From: Anolis sagrei
Taxonomy: Eukaryota > Chordata > Lepidosauria > Squamata > Anolidae
DNA length: 64,000 nt
NCBI RefSeq assembly: GCF_037176765.1
Contig: NC_090023.1
Location: 209,868,506 to 209,932,505, forward strand
Reading direction: 5' to 3'
The translations under genes were made by a program, and so were the position numbers. Below, piece after piece: positions 21,304 through 31,380 of the stretch; positions within the stretch are counted from its first letter, which is position 1; every line of letters starts with the position of its first letter. The notes under the pieces were generated by a model that was not told where the DNA came from, made no database searches, and saw only the letters and a list, made by a program, of their open reading frames with translations.

Positions 21304-21340
21304 CCTAAACCTTACCCTAACCCGTACTCTAACCTAAACG
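21304..21340 (-). repeat. Single inverted unit of the telomere-like array
   Basis: A C-rich segment that is the exact reverse complement, over 36 bases by eye, of the unit at 21065-21100 in the preceding array. It lies 110 bp beyond the array end, separated by unique sequence. Confidence 0.85.
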
Positions 21341-21376
21341 CTCGGAGCTTCCGGACTCAGCTATCATACTATTTCC

Positions 21377-21663
21377 AAGGTTTTCCCCTGACTTTTAGTC
21401 TAGTCGTGTCCAACTCTGGGGGTTGGTGCTCATCTCCATTTCTAAGCCGAAGAGCCGGCACTGTCCATAGACTCCTCCAAGATCGTGTGGCCACCATGAT
21501 TGTATAGTGTGCAGTTACCTTCCCGCCGGAGCAATACCTATTGATCTACTCATATTTGCATGTTTTCGAACTGCTAGGTGGGCAGAAGCTGGGGCTTATG
21601 CTGCTCCCCGAATTCGAACCTGCGAATTCATCAGCTCAGCGGTTTAACGCCACCGGGGGTTCC
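21377..21663 (-). mobile_element. Sauria-type SINE
   Basis: Read on the minus strand it has a tRNA-like head with a B box ('aggttcgaattcgggg'). The body follows: 'aaaacatgcaaatatgagta', 'ggctcttcggcttagaaatg' and 'gagttggacacgactagac'. The tail, 'agtcaggggaaaac', resembles the 3' end of BovB/RTE LINEs, as described for Sauria SINEs. It sits immediately upstream of the SMNDC1 CpG island. Other copies are at 33337, 48903 and 51609. Confidence 0.8.
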
Positions 21664-21759
21664 AAGGGGAAGGGGGGGCAGAAAACAGGGAAAGAAGGAA
21701 GGAAGGGGAAGGATAAAAGAAAGAAGGGGGAACTTTTATGGTTCAGAAGCGGAAGCAAG

Positions 21760-22110
21760 GGAAGCACGCGCGCTCTTGTATACAAACACACACCACGTGA
21801 CAGCGCGGATCTCTCTCTCTCTCTCTCTCTCATCCCGCCTCCCTTCGGCCACCTCTCGCGAGAACGCTCATTTCCGGCGACGGGGGGAGAGGGGCGGGGT
21901 TTACGTGCGTCGTCGCTAAGGCGCCCTTCAGGAAAGGGAAGCGCTCCTACGTAACGTAACGTAGCGTGCCGTGCGCAGGCAGGCAGGCCAGGCAGCTTTC
22001 CGGCGTCGAGAGGCCCTCCTCCGCGCCTGAGGCCAAGGTGAGCGAAAGCGGGGGGCGGCCTGGCCGGGTTTCCACCGGCCTGTTGTGCCGCCAAGGTCGT
22101 CCGGTCCGGG
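21760..22110 (+). promoter_or_regulatory. SMNDC1: SMNDC1 CpG-island promoter
   Basis: CpG-dense block around the non-coding first exon. It has a CACGTG E-box at 21794-21799 and a perfect TCTCGCGAGA palindrome at 21854-21863, a motif known in housekeeping promoters. ETS-type TTCCGG lies at 21872-21877 and 21998-22003, and a GGGGCGGGG Sp1 box at 21891-21899. No TATA box was seen. A CT microsatellite at about 21811-21830 lies inside it. These elements fit a constitutive promoter; the transcription start was not determined. Confidence 0.75.
21950..22037 (+). other. SMNDC1: SMNDC1 exon 1, non-coding (5' end approximate)
   Basis: The inferred 5' UTR exon ends at 'gaggccaag' followed by the donor GTGAGC at 22038. 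This is the only strong donor in the CpG island. The next exon begins exactly at the ATG, so this exon carries no coding sequence. The 5' boundary is a guess. Confidence 0.55.
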
Positions 22111-22753
22111 CCTGAAAATCCCCCTCCTTCCTCGCAGTTCCCTCCCTCCCTCGCTCTCGGCCTTCCTTTGTGAGAGGCGCCTCAGCTGCTTCTCCTTGGC
22201 CTGCAGGCCCTTGCGCGCCTCCTTTCTTGCATTCTTAATTTTTTCTTTCCCTCCTGAGATATATATATATATATCCCAATCCTGATTCTTCCTTTCCGTA
22301 GGATGTACTGCCTTTATCGGGCATCACCAGTGTTACAATCATACAGGAAGAGGGCGGGAAAAAAAGGAGGACGTGAGAGTTACAGGCCGACATTTTGTCA
22401 AACTGTGTTGTTGTTGTTGCCGCTAGACCATCTTAGCAGACAAAAACAATATCTTTTTGTGATTTCTAACATATCGTTATTATTATTATTCTCTTACATG
22501 GTTTTTATCACTCTTGAGTCAAAAGATTGCATGGCATAGCCTGAAACCATCTTACTTTCTTTCCACCCCAAATCATTGTTGTGAACGTTGTTTATTAATA
22601 TTAACCAGCTACGGTCTCTTATTTCCCAAGGAACAGTTTATCCCTCTTCTACACTGCCATATAATCCAGATTATGAAAGATAGTTATACCCTTTATCTGA
22701 TTTGAAGAGAGTTCTCTACTGCCATATTATCCAGTTCAAAACTGATAATGTGG

Positions 22754-22896
22754 GGCCCCTTCCACACAGCCATATAACCCAGAATATCAAAGCAGATAAT
22801 CCACATTATCTGCTTTGAACTGGATTATATGAGTCTACACTGCCATACAATCCAGTTCAAAGCAGGTAATCTGGATATTACAATGTAGAAGGGGCC
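22754..22896. mobile_element. Palindromic MITE (GGCCCCTTC ends)
   Basis: Ends are GGCCCCTTC and GAAGGGGCC. The arms pair through 'cagataatccacattatctg' and 'actggattatatg'/'catacaatccagt'. A broken relative lies at about 22640-22750, and a larger relative with a SINE inside is at 44060. Superfamily not determined. Confidence 0.75.
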
Positions 22897-22921
22897 TTAG
22901 AATAGGTCTGAGGTTGTAAAG

Positions 22922-23756
22922 CAGGGGTCTCAAACTAAGGCCCGGGGGCCAGATGCAGCCCTCCAAGATCATTTACCTGGCCCTTGCTCAGGGTCAACCT
23001 AAGTCTGAAACGACTTGAAAGCACACAACAACAAGAACGGAAAAAATGATTTTAGTGATGAGACACTGATGACTTGTGTTGTATGTTTTTTATTGTTTTA
23101 TTGCCTTTATATGGTTTATATTATATGTAATGTTTTTAGCTGTGTTTTATGTTATTTGGGGGCATTGACTGCCAACTGTAAACCACCTCGAGTCGCCTTC
23201 GGGCTGAGAGGGATGGTATATAAATATGTTAAACAAACAAACAGATAAATACATCTCAGCACCCAAAAGTATTATTTATTTATTTATTTACTTCGCTTAT
23301 ATACCGCAATTCTTAGCCCAGGGGCGACTCACTGCAGTGTACAACATAGAAAAACAAGTGCAAAATACAAGACATAATGTAAAATAATCCACAATTCTTC
23401 ATTATCAAAAACATCCTCATCAAAAACATCAACATTACTACAAAAGCCATTCCGTGTCGTCTCATCGTCAAACCCACAATCCAGTATCATTTTCCGATGT
23501 TCCATTCCTATGGTCAAATTACCAGTCATTGCACTTCCCACACTCCACATTGAAATACTAATAATTTTATATTTGTTAAAATTGTTCTTCATTTTAATTA
23601 TTGTATTGTTTTTAAGTGGCTTTTTTTGCACTACAAATAAGATATGTGCAGTGTGCATAGGAATTCATTTAAAAAATTTTCAAATTATAATCCAGCCCTC
23701 CCAACAGTTTGAAGGACTGTGACCTGGCCTCTGTTTAAAAAGTTTGAGGACCCCTG
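22922..23756. mobile_element. Non-autonomous hAT transposon with 8-bp target duplication
   Basis: Terminal inverted repeats are CAGGGGTCTCAAACT at the left and, inverted, AGTTTGAGGACCCCTG at the right. Both ends are flanked by the exact 8-bp duplication TTGTAAAG (22914-22921 and 23757-23764), diagnostic of hAT insertion. The interior includes LINE-tail-like pieces at about 23080-23250 and 23270-23340. No transposase frame remains. Confidence 0.88.
23080..23345. repeat. Two LINE 3'-tail pieces nested in the hAT copy
   Basis: The first, + strand, carries 'ccacctcgagtcgccttcgg' and 'gatggtatataaatatg', like the 3' tail of L2-type LINEs. The second, minus strand, starts at an ATTT run (23274-23293) with 'tatataccgcaattctt' and 'cccaggggcgactcac'. 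They face each other head to head. Confidence 0.5.
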
Positions 23757-24174
23757 TTGTAAAGTGAGACATTGACACAGCTTTCAAGACTATCATTGGA
23801 ATACCACTTTCATTGCTGTTTTTCAACGTACTGTCTCCAAATGTCAGCCCAGATCGATGCAACAATCAGGAGTGTTTATTATTTTTGATTGATATGCAAG
23901 TTGCTACCCTTCCTAAAAATGGAACAAAAACTATGGTAGTGCACAGACTGGTAACTTGAAGTTGGACTTCTATAATGCACTGTGCATTAGGCTACCTCAG
24001 TATCAACTTTGGAAACCCCAATTAGTTCAAAATATGGCAGTCAGATAGGTTACAGGGACATCTAGGTGTGATCTTATCACAGCTATATTAAAATCACTCC
24101 AGTTGATTTCTGGGCAAAGTACAAAGTGTTGTCCCACACAATAATAGTAATTGTAAAACAATTTTAGAATATTT

Positions 24175-24305
24175 ATGTCATAGATTGTTTTATTTTATGT
24201 GTTTGTTATTTGTACTGTTTTTAAAGTGCTGTGAGCCATTTTGGGTCTCATTCAGTGAGAAAAGCAGAATACAAATAAAATATTATTATTATTACTACTA
24301 CTACT
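24175..24305 (+). repeat. L2/CR1-type LINE tail remnant with ATT/ACT tract
   Basis: The sequence 'gtgctgtgagccattttggg' is followed by 'agcagaatacaaataaaat' and a trinucleotide run. This layout matches the 3' tail of L2-like LINEs. Diverged. Confidence 0.45.
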
Positions 24306-24515
24306 GTATAGCATAACATCATATTGTGAAAAAATGTTTTTGAAGACCATGTGAGAAGTGCAACCTCTATGTAAGGATGTGATCTAAATATTATGCAGGA
24401 ACAGTTAGATATCTCTTCCCTGTGTTAATAATGTTGAGGGATTGTGTGCATGGTTCTAGTGTGGTTAACAAGCTAATAGCCATATCGTATCCTGGTATGT
24501 CAAGAGCTTTTTACA

Positions 24516-24697
24516 GTGCATCTACATTGTATAATTAACACAACTTGATACTACTTTGATTACCATGGCTCAATACTATGGAATCCCAAGAATTGTAGTT
24601 GTACAAGGGCTTTCTCCTCTCCCAAAGAGTGCTGGTGCCTCAGTGAACTAAAACTAAAGTGGTGTCAAGCGGAATTAATTCTACAGCATAGATCATG
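24516..24697. mobile_element. Palindromic MITE ('tttgacaccactttaactg' family), diverged
   Basis: Begins 'gtgcatctacattgtataat' with 'ccatggctcaatactatgg', and ends 'aaagtggtgtcaag' then 'attctacagcatagatc'. Its arms match those of the copies at 12654 and 60472. Confidence 0.6.
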
Positions 24698-25384
24698 TAA
24701 AATTAATTCCCTCAGTATCCATAGACTCAACTATCCATGGCTTGAACATTTTCCAGGGGAGGGGATAAAAAAGCAAACCTTTGTTTCTATTTATTTTATC
24801 TGTACTTTACTTTTCTCCCAAAATGAGACTTGTCAGGCCTGTCACTAGTAACTAATACAGTCCTGAAACTTTGGATTATGTCTGGATATTAAGTTTTTAA
24901 AGACAAATTATGGCTTGGGTGTATACCTCAATTTACTCATAGACATCCAACACTTTTTACTTCATCCTTGTGTTGAGAGAAGTGGAATTTATTGACCCAA
25001 TCTCAGTGGGTCTACTGTGGTCAGGACTAATATTGGATTTAGTCTGATCAATCCATTAATTTCGGTGATTTTCTGATAGGAGCGAATGCCAAAAGAAATA
25101 TTTGGCCAGAACCCAACAATGGATCTGGCTGTCCAATGCAAGGCTTAGAATGATACAGTGACTAAAATGCTTGCAGAGAACTAAGCATTGTGACAGGGGC
25201 ATGTTTACTCAGAATTGACCCTTTTCTGAACACATAACTATAAATGAGTGTTTGTGTGTAAAACATTGATGTGTCAATTTATAAGCCAGTCTAGGACTAA
25301 CAGGACACTGTACAATGTATGAAACAACAGAATAACATTATAGTGAAGTCCTTTGGCTTCAAATCAGAATAGGAGGCTTTAAAA

Positions 25385-25605
25385 ATAGACAATGAAAGCT
25401 TTTAACAGTATCCCTTATAATGAATGGAGTTGTATCTGCAGGGCACCTGAAATTGGGGCTATAGCACACATATTATTTGATTGTAAATTGTATCAAAAGA
25501 TGAGAATCTTGTACCTTGGACCATATATCAAACAATTTATTGGGAATCTCACATCAGAACAACATATTTATGTGTGGCCAGCACCCCAAAATAACATATA
25601 AGCAA
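25385..25605 (+). mobile_element. Degenerate reverse-transcriptase C-terminal fragment
   Basis: A 69-codon frame includes CRAPEIGAIAHILFDCKLY and MRILYLGPYI. This resembles the C-H-C-terminated end of LINE-encoded reverse transcriptases ('ahvLf.C.lY...R...l.p'). It is short and its clade uncertain; it lies within SMNDC1 intron 1. Confidence 0.4.
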
Positions 25606-25852
25606 AACAATGTATTTTAGAACCACATATTTGGGACTGAGGTGTCCAAACAAGACCTCAGATTAATCTGGTTTAACCTGAAATGAACTTGGATTTCCAA
25701 GTTTACTCCTGGTTCAAAAATTGGTGGAGATATATATAAAAATTTTGAAAGCCTCATTTCCTCAGAGGAAATATTTTGAATGTTCCCTCTACTCCTCAAA
25801 TAACATTTCTCCTACAGCATATCTCAAAATAAATAGTTACTGTTTTCCTATT

Positions 25853-25971
25853 CAGGCATGAGCAAAATTCAGTTCTCCAGGTATTTTGGACTTCAACTTG
25901 CACTGTTAGGAATTGTGTTAGTTGAAGTCCAAAACACCTGGAGGATCAAAGTTTGCCCATGCCTGATCTAG
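25853..25971. mobile_element. hAT-type palindromic MITE (CAGGCATG ends)
   Basis: Ends 'caggcatgagcaaaattcag' and, inverted, 'tttgcccatgcctg'. The arms 'ttttggacttcaact' and 'agttgaagtccaaaac' form a near-perfect hairpin. Same family as 46702-46834, where an 8-bp target duplication shows hAT origin. No duplication is visible here. Confidence 0.75.
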
Positions 25972-26332
25972 AGCCCTAGGTTACCTATTCTTGCTCCAGC
26001 ACTCTTTGGGAATTCTGATAAAAGATACAAAAAAATTTAAATAATTCTCTTCAAAGTTATTGAGATAGCAACATGTTGAGAGTGGCATAAGAAAGACCTC
26101 ATAATAATATATCGTTTAATATTATTGTTTCAAGAATACTGTGTTCTTTGAGGCTCACTACTATGATTGTTAATCACATTTGCTTTATTTAATGGATGAA
26201 TACTTAGACACTTGTGGCAGAATTCTTAGTAAATGACTAAGTCATTTAAGTTCTAAATGTTACTTTCATAAGACAGTTTCATTCAAACCGTCTTATGATA
26301 TCTGATTCTGGAATTATCTTTCCTATTTTTAG

Positions 26333-26452
26333 ATGTCGGAAGATCTTGCAAAACAGCTAGCTAGCTATAAAGCTCAGCTCCAGCAAGTGGAAGCTGCTTT
26401 GACGGGGAATGGAGATAATGAAGACCTACTAAAACTAAAGAAGGATTTACAG
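26333..26452 (+). CDS. SMNDC1: SMNDC1 coding exon 1 (residues 1-40)
   Basis: The acceptor 'tatttttag' ends one base before the ATG, so splicing fixes the start codon. Forty complete codons end at DLQ, then the donor GTGAGA. The exon encodes the N-terminal helical segment. Confidence 0.96.
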
Positions 26453-29400
26453 GTGAGAATTCAAAATATACAACTTTGCAATATTCATATTTTCTCACAT
26501 AGTGAAGAAGGCTTTCTACCTTGTCAGGATTGACATCTTGGGGATACTAAAAAGTGGCAACTCAATTACCACTTTTAAAATGGTGCTATGCCATATCTAG
26601 CTTTTTCAGGTGTCAATATTAAAATGTAAATAATATATATAGTGGCACACTCCACATATTGTAACACTAATTAACATTGCAGCTTCACGAGAAGTCTCTT
26701 GATCAGTTTATCACATCTCCTTTCCCATTCCCAGCCAGTATCACATTCCAGAAACCCGCCTTTACCATTCATATAGTTGGCTTCTCACTTTGGTTTCAAC
26801 CAGCATCTTTCTTCTTGCTCTTAACCCCCAGCAATCAATGTTAAAATAGAATTTGTCAACTCATCACCACAAGTCACAAGTTTTGTTACTATCCACACAT
26901 GCTCCCTGCTCATTCATAATCATGAAGGTACATCTGATGAGGAAGGTTTAATTCTACAAAAGGTTACACTACCAAGTTAGGGTACATCTCCAGTGTACAA
27001 TTACAGCAGTTTGACACCACTTTAACTGCTATGACCCAATGCTATAGGATCTTGGATTTGGTGAGGTACTAGCAGTCTTTGGCAGAGAAGGTTAATGACC
27101 TTGCAAATCTTCAATTCTCATGATTTTATAGCATTGATCCATTGCCGTTAAACTGGTATCAAATTGCATTCAATAATGTAGATGCGCCTTAACTTATCTC
27201 AGGTACCACAAAATCCCTTTGCATACTGATCCAAAATGACACAGCTAAATCTTTTAATTGTACCTAACCAGATTATACACAACAAGCTGAATTACAGATC
27301 CCCTAAACTAACAAAATGATGTTGAATAGTAAACAGAGTTTATACTGTGTATTTTCAATTTTTCCAAATATTTATGTAAAAAATAAAAGTTTTTTTTCCT
27401 CTTGTGGTTTCAGAAGCTCTGGAAATTATACATCTCTAGCAAATATAAATATAATTAAAACTGCAGAACTCAGCAATTAGGAAATGTCCCTGTTTCAATG
27501 TTAGTTCCTGCTGACTTCCTTGAAATTGTGTTACAGTACTATGGATGTCAGTTCAGGAGCTATATGAGAGATTTGCTAAGATGACAAGTACAAATGAGTT
27601 CATTTGTTGTTCAGTTTGCCACCCTTTATAATACCGTTGCAGTTGTGAAAAGACGTTAATGGGGTGGGTAGCAGTATGTGAAGATTTCTCTCCTTTTTTC
27701 TTCTCCCAGGAAGTGATAGAACTAACCAAAGATCTCCTTTCAACACAACCTTCAGAAACGCTTGCAAGTTCTGATAGTTCTGCTTCAGCTCCCCCAAGTC
27801 ACACTTGGAAAGTTGGTGACAGATGTATGGCCACATGGAGTGAAGATGGACAGTAAGTGTAGAAAACAAACTTCTGTAACCGTTACATGAAATAATACAG
27901 TTCCATGGTAAGACATTTCGACTTAGTTTATACCCTACCTATGTGCATCCTGGTGAGGACTAACTTGGGAAGTGTGGTAGTTGAAGAAATTATGCAATGC
28001 ATACGTTGTTGGACTGCAAATCCTAGCATTTCCCCCCAATTGACTGAAGGATAGGGCTGTTGGGAATTGCATTCCAATAACATATCACCCTTGGTTTGAG
28101 AGATTTTACATTTAAAATTTCAAAGAATATTTATTGGGTGTAAAATTTATTGAATTTTGTAAAGTTTCGCATACATATTGTGAAATATAATTTGGCCTCT
28201 CATGTCCTTTTAAATTTCCTATTCTATATAGATATCCAATAAGTAAAATTATGTACCGTAGGTCCATAATATCCATTGGATTTGTTTCCAGGACTCTGTG
28301 GATACCAAAATCTATGAATGCTCAAGTACTATTCAGTGATATAGTTAAGATAGTGTCCCCTTACAAAATGGCCAAATCAAGGTTTGCTTTTTGGATTTAA
28401 AAAATAAGGCAAATATTATCAAATCCATGAATATAGAGAGCCAACTGTATATGCATTTCAGCACTAATTTGGAAAAGGAAGAAAACAGGAAAGCCACTTG
28501 CTTATAAAAGCTTGAGGCCTTTTTGGGGTTATGCAGAATGATGGGGTACCATAAAACTAGAGAGGAAATAAGTATAGTGAAGGAAGCAAAGAACATCTTT
28601 GACATTGATATGGACTGGACTCATGACAGGCTTTTCAGACACAAGAGGAAATACCAGTCCGCTGTATGTACTTACTTTAGGAAGAGTAGGGACTACAGTT
28701 TGAATGATTTCTAACATAACAAATTTCTCAGAGTCATCGTAATGGGTACGCTGTGCTGGCAGAACAGAGAGCTAAGGTGTCAACTAGCACAATTTTTCTG
28801 CAAGACCTAGGGGTAGCTCATTTGAGCTGGTGTCATTGTCAGGGACTTCCCCTTAGGACTGTGGGATTTGTGCCACGCCTACCCCCCAGCTTGGATAATT
28901 TGGGAAATGAAATACATTTAGGCTGACCACTTGTGAACACATATACCTTTTTAAATTGATATATTATCTACATTGAATGATGTGGTTAAGATATTAGATA
29001 ATAGCTGTAGTCTTTTAGTGTCACTGTTGCAGAACACGTTTACCAGTAATACATGTTCTTCTAAATGCTTCCTTAGTGTTTGCACTGCATTATTTCTTTT
29101 CAGAAATAGATTATATGGGAAGTGCGGATCAGGTGTCAAATTACAGATAGACAGTATCTGTCGCCTTAGAAGTAAATTTCCTTTGTGTTCCATGAAGCTT
29201 ATTCCCATATACTTTTATATAAGGCTGTAGTCAGAATTGCATGTATAAGAAGAAAACAATACACAGAATGAAAATGCAGTAAATACATAAAAAATATAAT
29301 TGGCTATATTCTTTTAAAAATTCTTTATCTTGCCAAAAATTTGAAAGGGAATGCAGTTTATGAGCTCTTTAACTTGTAAGATCACCAGCATTTTGTGTTA

Positions 29401-31380
29401 TGTATATACTAGGCATTTGGCTATTGTTTTAGAAAGCAAGGGAGAATGCATGTCTAAGGCTGACATGAGATGCCAGTACAAAATTGAACAGAAATGTCCT
29501 AAAGCATGATATTAATTGCTGCAAGTTTTCTAGGGCTGAGTCTTAAACCTTTACTCACATGCTTACAGCCATGATATCTTTACAGGTGTTATGAAGCGGA
29601 AATTGAAGAGATAGATGAAGAGAATGGTACAGCTGCCATCACCTTTTCGGGATATGGTAATGCGGAAGTCACACCTCTGCTCAATCTGAAACCTGTGGAA
29701 GAGGGAAGGAAAGCAAAAGAAGACAATGGCAACAAGCCCATGTCCAAGTAAGTGGCTGAAATTAACTTTCAGCATTCAGTGGTATGGTATAAAGAAAATT
29801 CTGTGCTTAGGCTGCCATTGCTGATGAATTGTCTCCCCCAGGGATAATTTTACAGCAATTAAAAAATCTGTGTTCTTCTATTTTCTTGTGTCATGTTCTG
29901 CATAGTTCTTGCAGATCTGATAAAGAGTTGCAGGTTTGCTATTTTTCCATCTATCCAGTTAGAGTGGAGTTTAGAATATTAGCTTGGCTGTCCATTTTTG
30001 GAGGCCCAGGGTAGAGAATTCTACTTAACTTCATTTTAACCATTCCAGAATTTACTTGCTACTGTGAATGCGTAGCACCTAAATTATGGATTGGGATTCT
30101 GGTGAAAAATTATATCATTTTTGTGCTGTTAACTTTAATGCATGATCAGCATTAATGAGACCAATTAAAGACAGTACCTTTGTTTTATCTTCGTAACTGC
30201 ACTCTGACTGTAGTGCACTTCTATTGGATAAACTCTTGAGTTACATTTTAGTGTTCTGTGTTTAGCAAAAAGATTAGCTACAATTCTTAAAAGACAGCCT
30301 TTGTTCTTTATAGTGCATGAAAGTAGGATTCCTGTGCTTTATTGAAACTTGCAGTGCACAGATTGCTTTACAGAAGGAATGGCAGCACTTTCTACAGCTG
30401 GAGAATGAAATGGGCCTGGACAGCTGAAACTCCATTGTACTGAGAGTTTATCTTTACATTCACCTAGCCCAAGGTGAGGCTCTCTTAATCAGTGCATTCT
30501 TGCTTTTGTCTACATGTTCTGAGAGCAATAATGAAGTTAAAGCAAAGGAGATACAACATAATGAGGTACATAAGTAACAATCAGTGCCATTTGTCTTTTA
30601 GGAAAGAAATGATTGCTCAACAACGAGAATATAAAAAGAAGAAAGCCTTGAAAAAGGCCCAGCGCATCAAAGAGCTGGAGCAGGAGCGAGAGGATCAAAA
30701 AGTCAAATGGCAACAATTCAACAACAGAGCTTACTCAAAAAACAAAAAGGGACAGGTATGTGTATGCTATGGCTTTGTATTGTGAAAGTATAGTCACTGT
30801 AAAGAAGGCACGAGCAAACTTTCTAACTTGGGGGCCACATGGCGGGCTGGAGCTGGATAGATTGGCCAGGATGGAGGGGTTCTCCCCAAGGCCTGTCCCT
30901 GCCCTTTCCTCCCTTTCCTATTCTCTTTCGGAGGTAGAAAGTAAAGGAAAGAGAGGAAACGTTGTTACTGGCCTGATGTGTGGGAGATAAATTGGGATAC
31001 TAGTTGTAAAATTAAAAGTTCAGATTTATAAAGGTTGTGACATATTTATTACAACATAATGTTTAGATCAATGTTACACAATCTGCAGTATGAAGATAAC
31101 TTATTATTGTTTAATGTAGGATAAAAATGAACAATTTTTTACTTTTTAAAATTACCCCCATCTGTACAATTAGTAATAGTGCTTTGTGATTTCATGATAT
31201 CTAAAAATATCTACAAATGGCTTTTTAACATTCGTTTCACAGGTAAAGCGGAGCATCTTTGCATCTCCTGAGAGTGTAACAGGGAAAGTTGGAGTCGGGA
31301 CCTGTGGAATTGCAGACAAGCCCATGACGCAGTACCAAGATACATCCAAGTACAATGTCAGACATTTGATGCCACAGTAA
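26333..31380 (+). CDS. SMNDC1: SMNDC1 (SPF30), Tudor-domain splicing factor, complete coding region
   Basis: Five coding exons (26333-26452, 27710-27852, 29586-29747, 30602-30755, 31243-31380), each bounded by AG and GT, join in phase to 238 residues, the length of the human protein. It starts MSEDLAKQLASYKAQLQQVE and ends SKYNVRHLMPQ. The Tudor domain spans about residues 72-130. The aromatic cage that in human SPF30 binds symmetrically dimethylated arginine is intact: W83, Y90, F108, Y111. A lysine-rich helix/nuclear-localisation stretch (KKKKALKKAQR, about 153-163) and a charged coiled segment follow. SPF30 joins the U2 snRNP-containing prespliceosome and is needed for tri-snRNP entry in the nucleus. 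MXI1 lies tail to tail downstream. No lesion was seen. Recognised from memory of the protein; the match is near-complete, so confidence is very high. Confidence 0.97.
26453..27709 (+). other. SMNDC1: SMNDC1 intron 2
   Basis: Runs from donor GTGAGA to acceptor 'ttctcccag'. Contains the MITE at 26981-27191; otherwise AT-rich and unremarkable. Confidence 0.6.
26981..27191. mobile_element. Palindromic MITE ('tttgacaccactttaactg' family)
   Basis: Left arm 'cagtttgacaccactttaac', middle 'ctttggcagagaaggtt', right arm 'taaactggtatcaaattgc', then 'gtagatgcgcc'. One of at least five copies in the window, here in SMNDC1 intron 2. Confidence 0.7.
27710..27852 (+). CDS. SMNDC1: SMNDC1 coding exon 2 (residues 41-88)
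   Basis: Acceptor 'ttctcccag', donor GTAAGT. It begins EVIELTKDLL and ends in the Tudor domain (HTWKVGDRCMATWSEDG), with the cage residue W83. Codon 88 is split with the next exon. Confidence 0.96.
27853..29585 (+). other. SMNDC1: SMNDC1 intron 3
   Basis: Contains the Tigger-like MITE at 28257-28450 and a diverged repeat piece near 27990-28090 ('ttggactgcaaatcctagca'). No other features were recognised. Confidence 0.55.
28257..28450. mobile_element. Tigger/mariner-like MITE remnant
   Basis: Phrases 'ccgtaggtccataatatcc', 'gtggataccaaaatctatga', 'aaaatggccaaatcaaggtt' and the terminal 'tatagagagccaactgta' are typical of short Tigger-related elements with 'cagttggccctc' ends. The inverted ends pair imperfectly, so it is an old copy. 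Confidence 0.6.
29586..29747 (+). CDS. SMNDC1: SMNDC1 coding exon 3 (residues 88-142)
   Basis: Acceptor 'atctttacag', donor GTAAGT. It encodes the rest of the Tudor barrel (CYEAEIEEIDEENG, then ITFSGYGNAEV) with cage residues Y90, F108 and Y111. Confidence 0.96.
29748..31242 (+). other. SMNDC1: SMNDC1 introns 4 and 5
   Basis: Intron 4 is 29748-30601 and intron 5 is 30756-31242, with the exon at 30602-30755 between them. Intron 5 contains a diverged repeat piece near 30808-30890 ('gagcaaactttctaacttgg', 'gggccacatggcgggctgg') like the inner end of a hAT element. Otherwise nothing was recognised. Confidence 0.5.
30602..30755 (+). CDS. SMNDC1: SMNDC1 coding exon 4 (residues 142-193)
   Basis: Acceptor 'gtcttttag', donor GTATGT. 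It encodes the basic helix (KEMIAQQREYKKKKALKK) and the charged segment up to NKKGQ, ending in phase 0. Confidence 0.96.
31243..31380 (+). CDS. SMNDC1: SMNDC1 last coding exon (residues 194-238)
   Basis: Acceptor 'gtttcacag'. It begins VKRSIFASPESVTGK and ends RHLMPQ with the stop TAA at 31378-31380. Confidence 0.97.
   Translation, partial: VKRSIFASPESVTGKVGVGTCGIADKPMTQYQDTSKYNVRHLMPQ

Larger units (their letters stand above)
22038..26332 (+). other. SMNDC1: SMNDC1 intron 1
   Basis: Runs from the donor GTGAGC to the acceptor just before the ATG. It holds several DNA-transposon copies listed separately (22754, 22922, 24516, 25853). It also has an (AT)n tract at 22258-22274 and an AGTATCC-type Tigger remnant at about 24710-24780 ('ccctcagtatccatagactc'). 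Confidence 0.6.

Noticed and set aside
21541-22094. Frames of 113-152 codons in the CpG island as a divergent gene or SMNDC1 N-terminal extension
   Set aside because: They run through a SINE and simple repeats, have no similarity, and the SMNDC1 start codon is fixed by the acceptor just before the ATG at 26333.
23329-23658. 109-codon minus-strand frame in SMNDC1 intron 1 as an exon
   Set aside because: It lies wholly within the hAT element interior and has no protein-family similarity.
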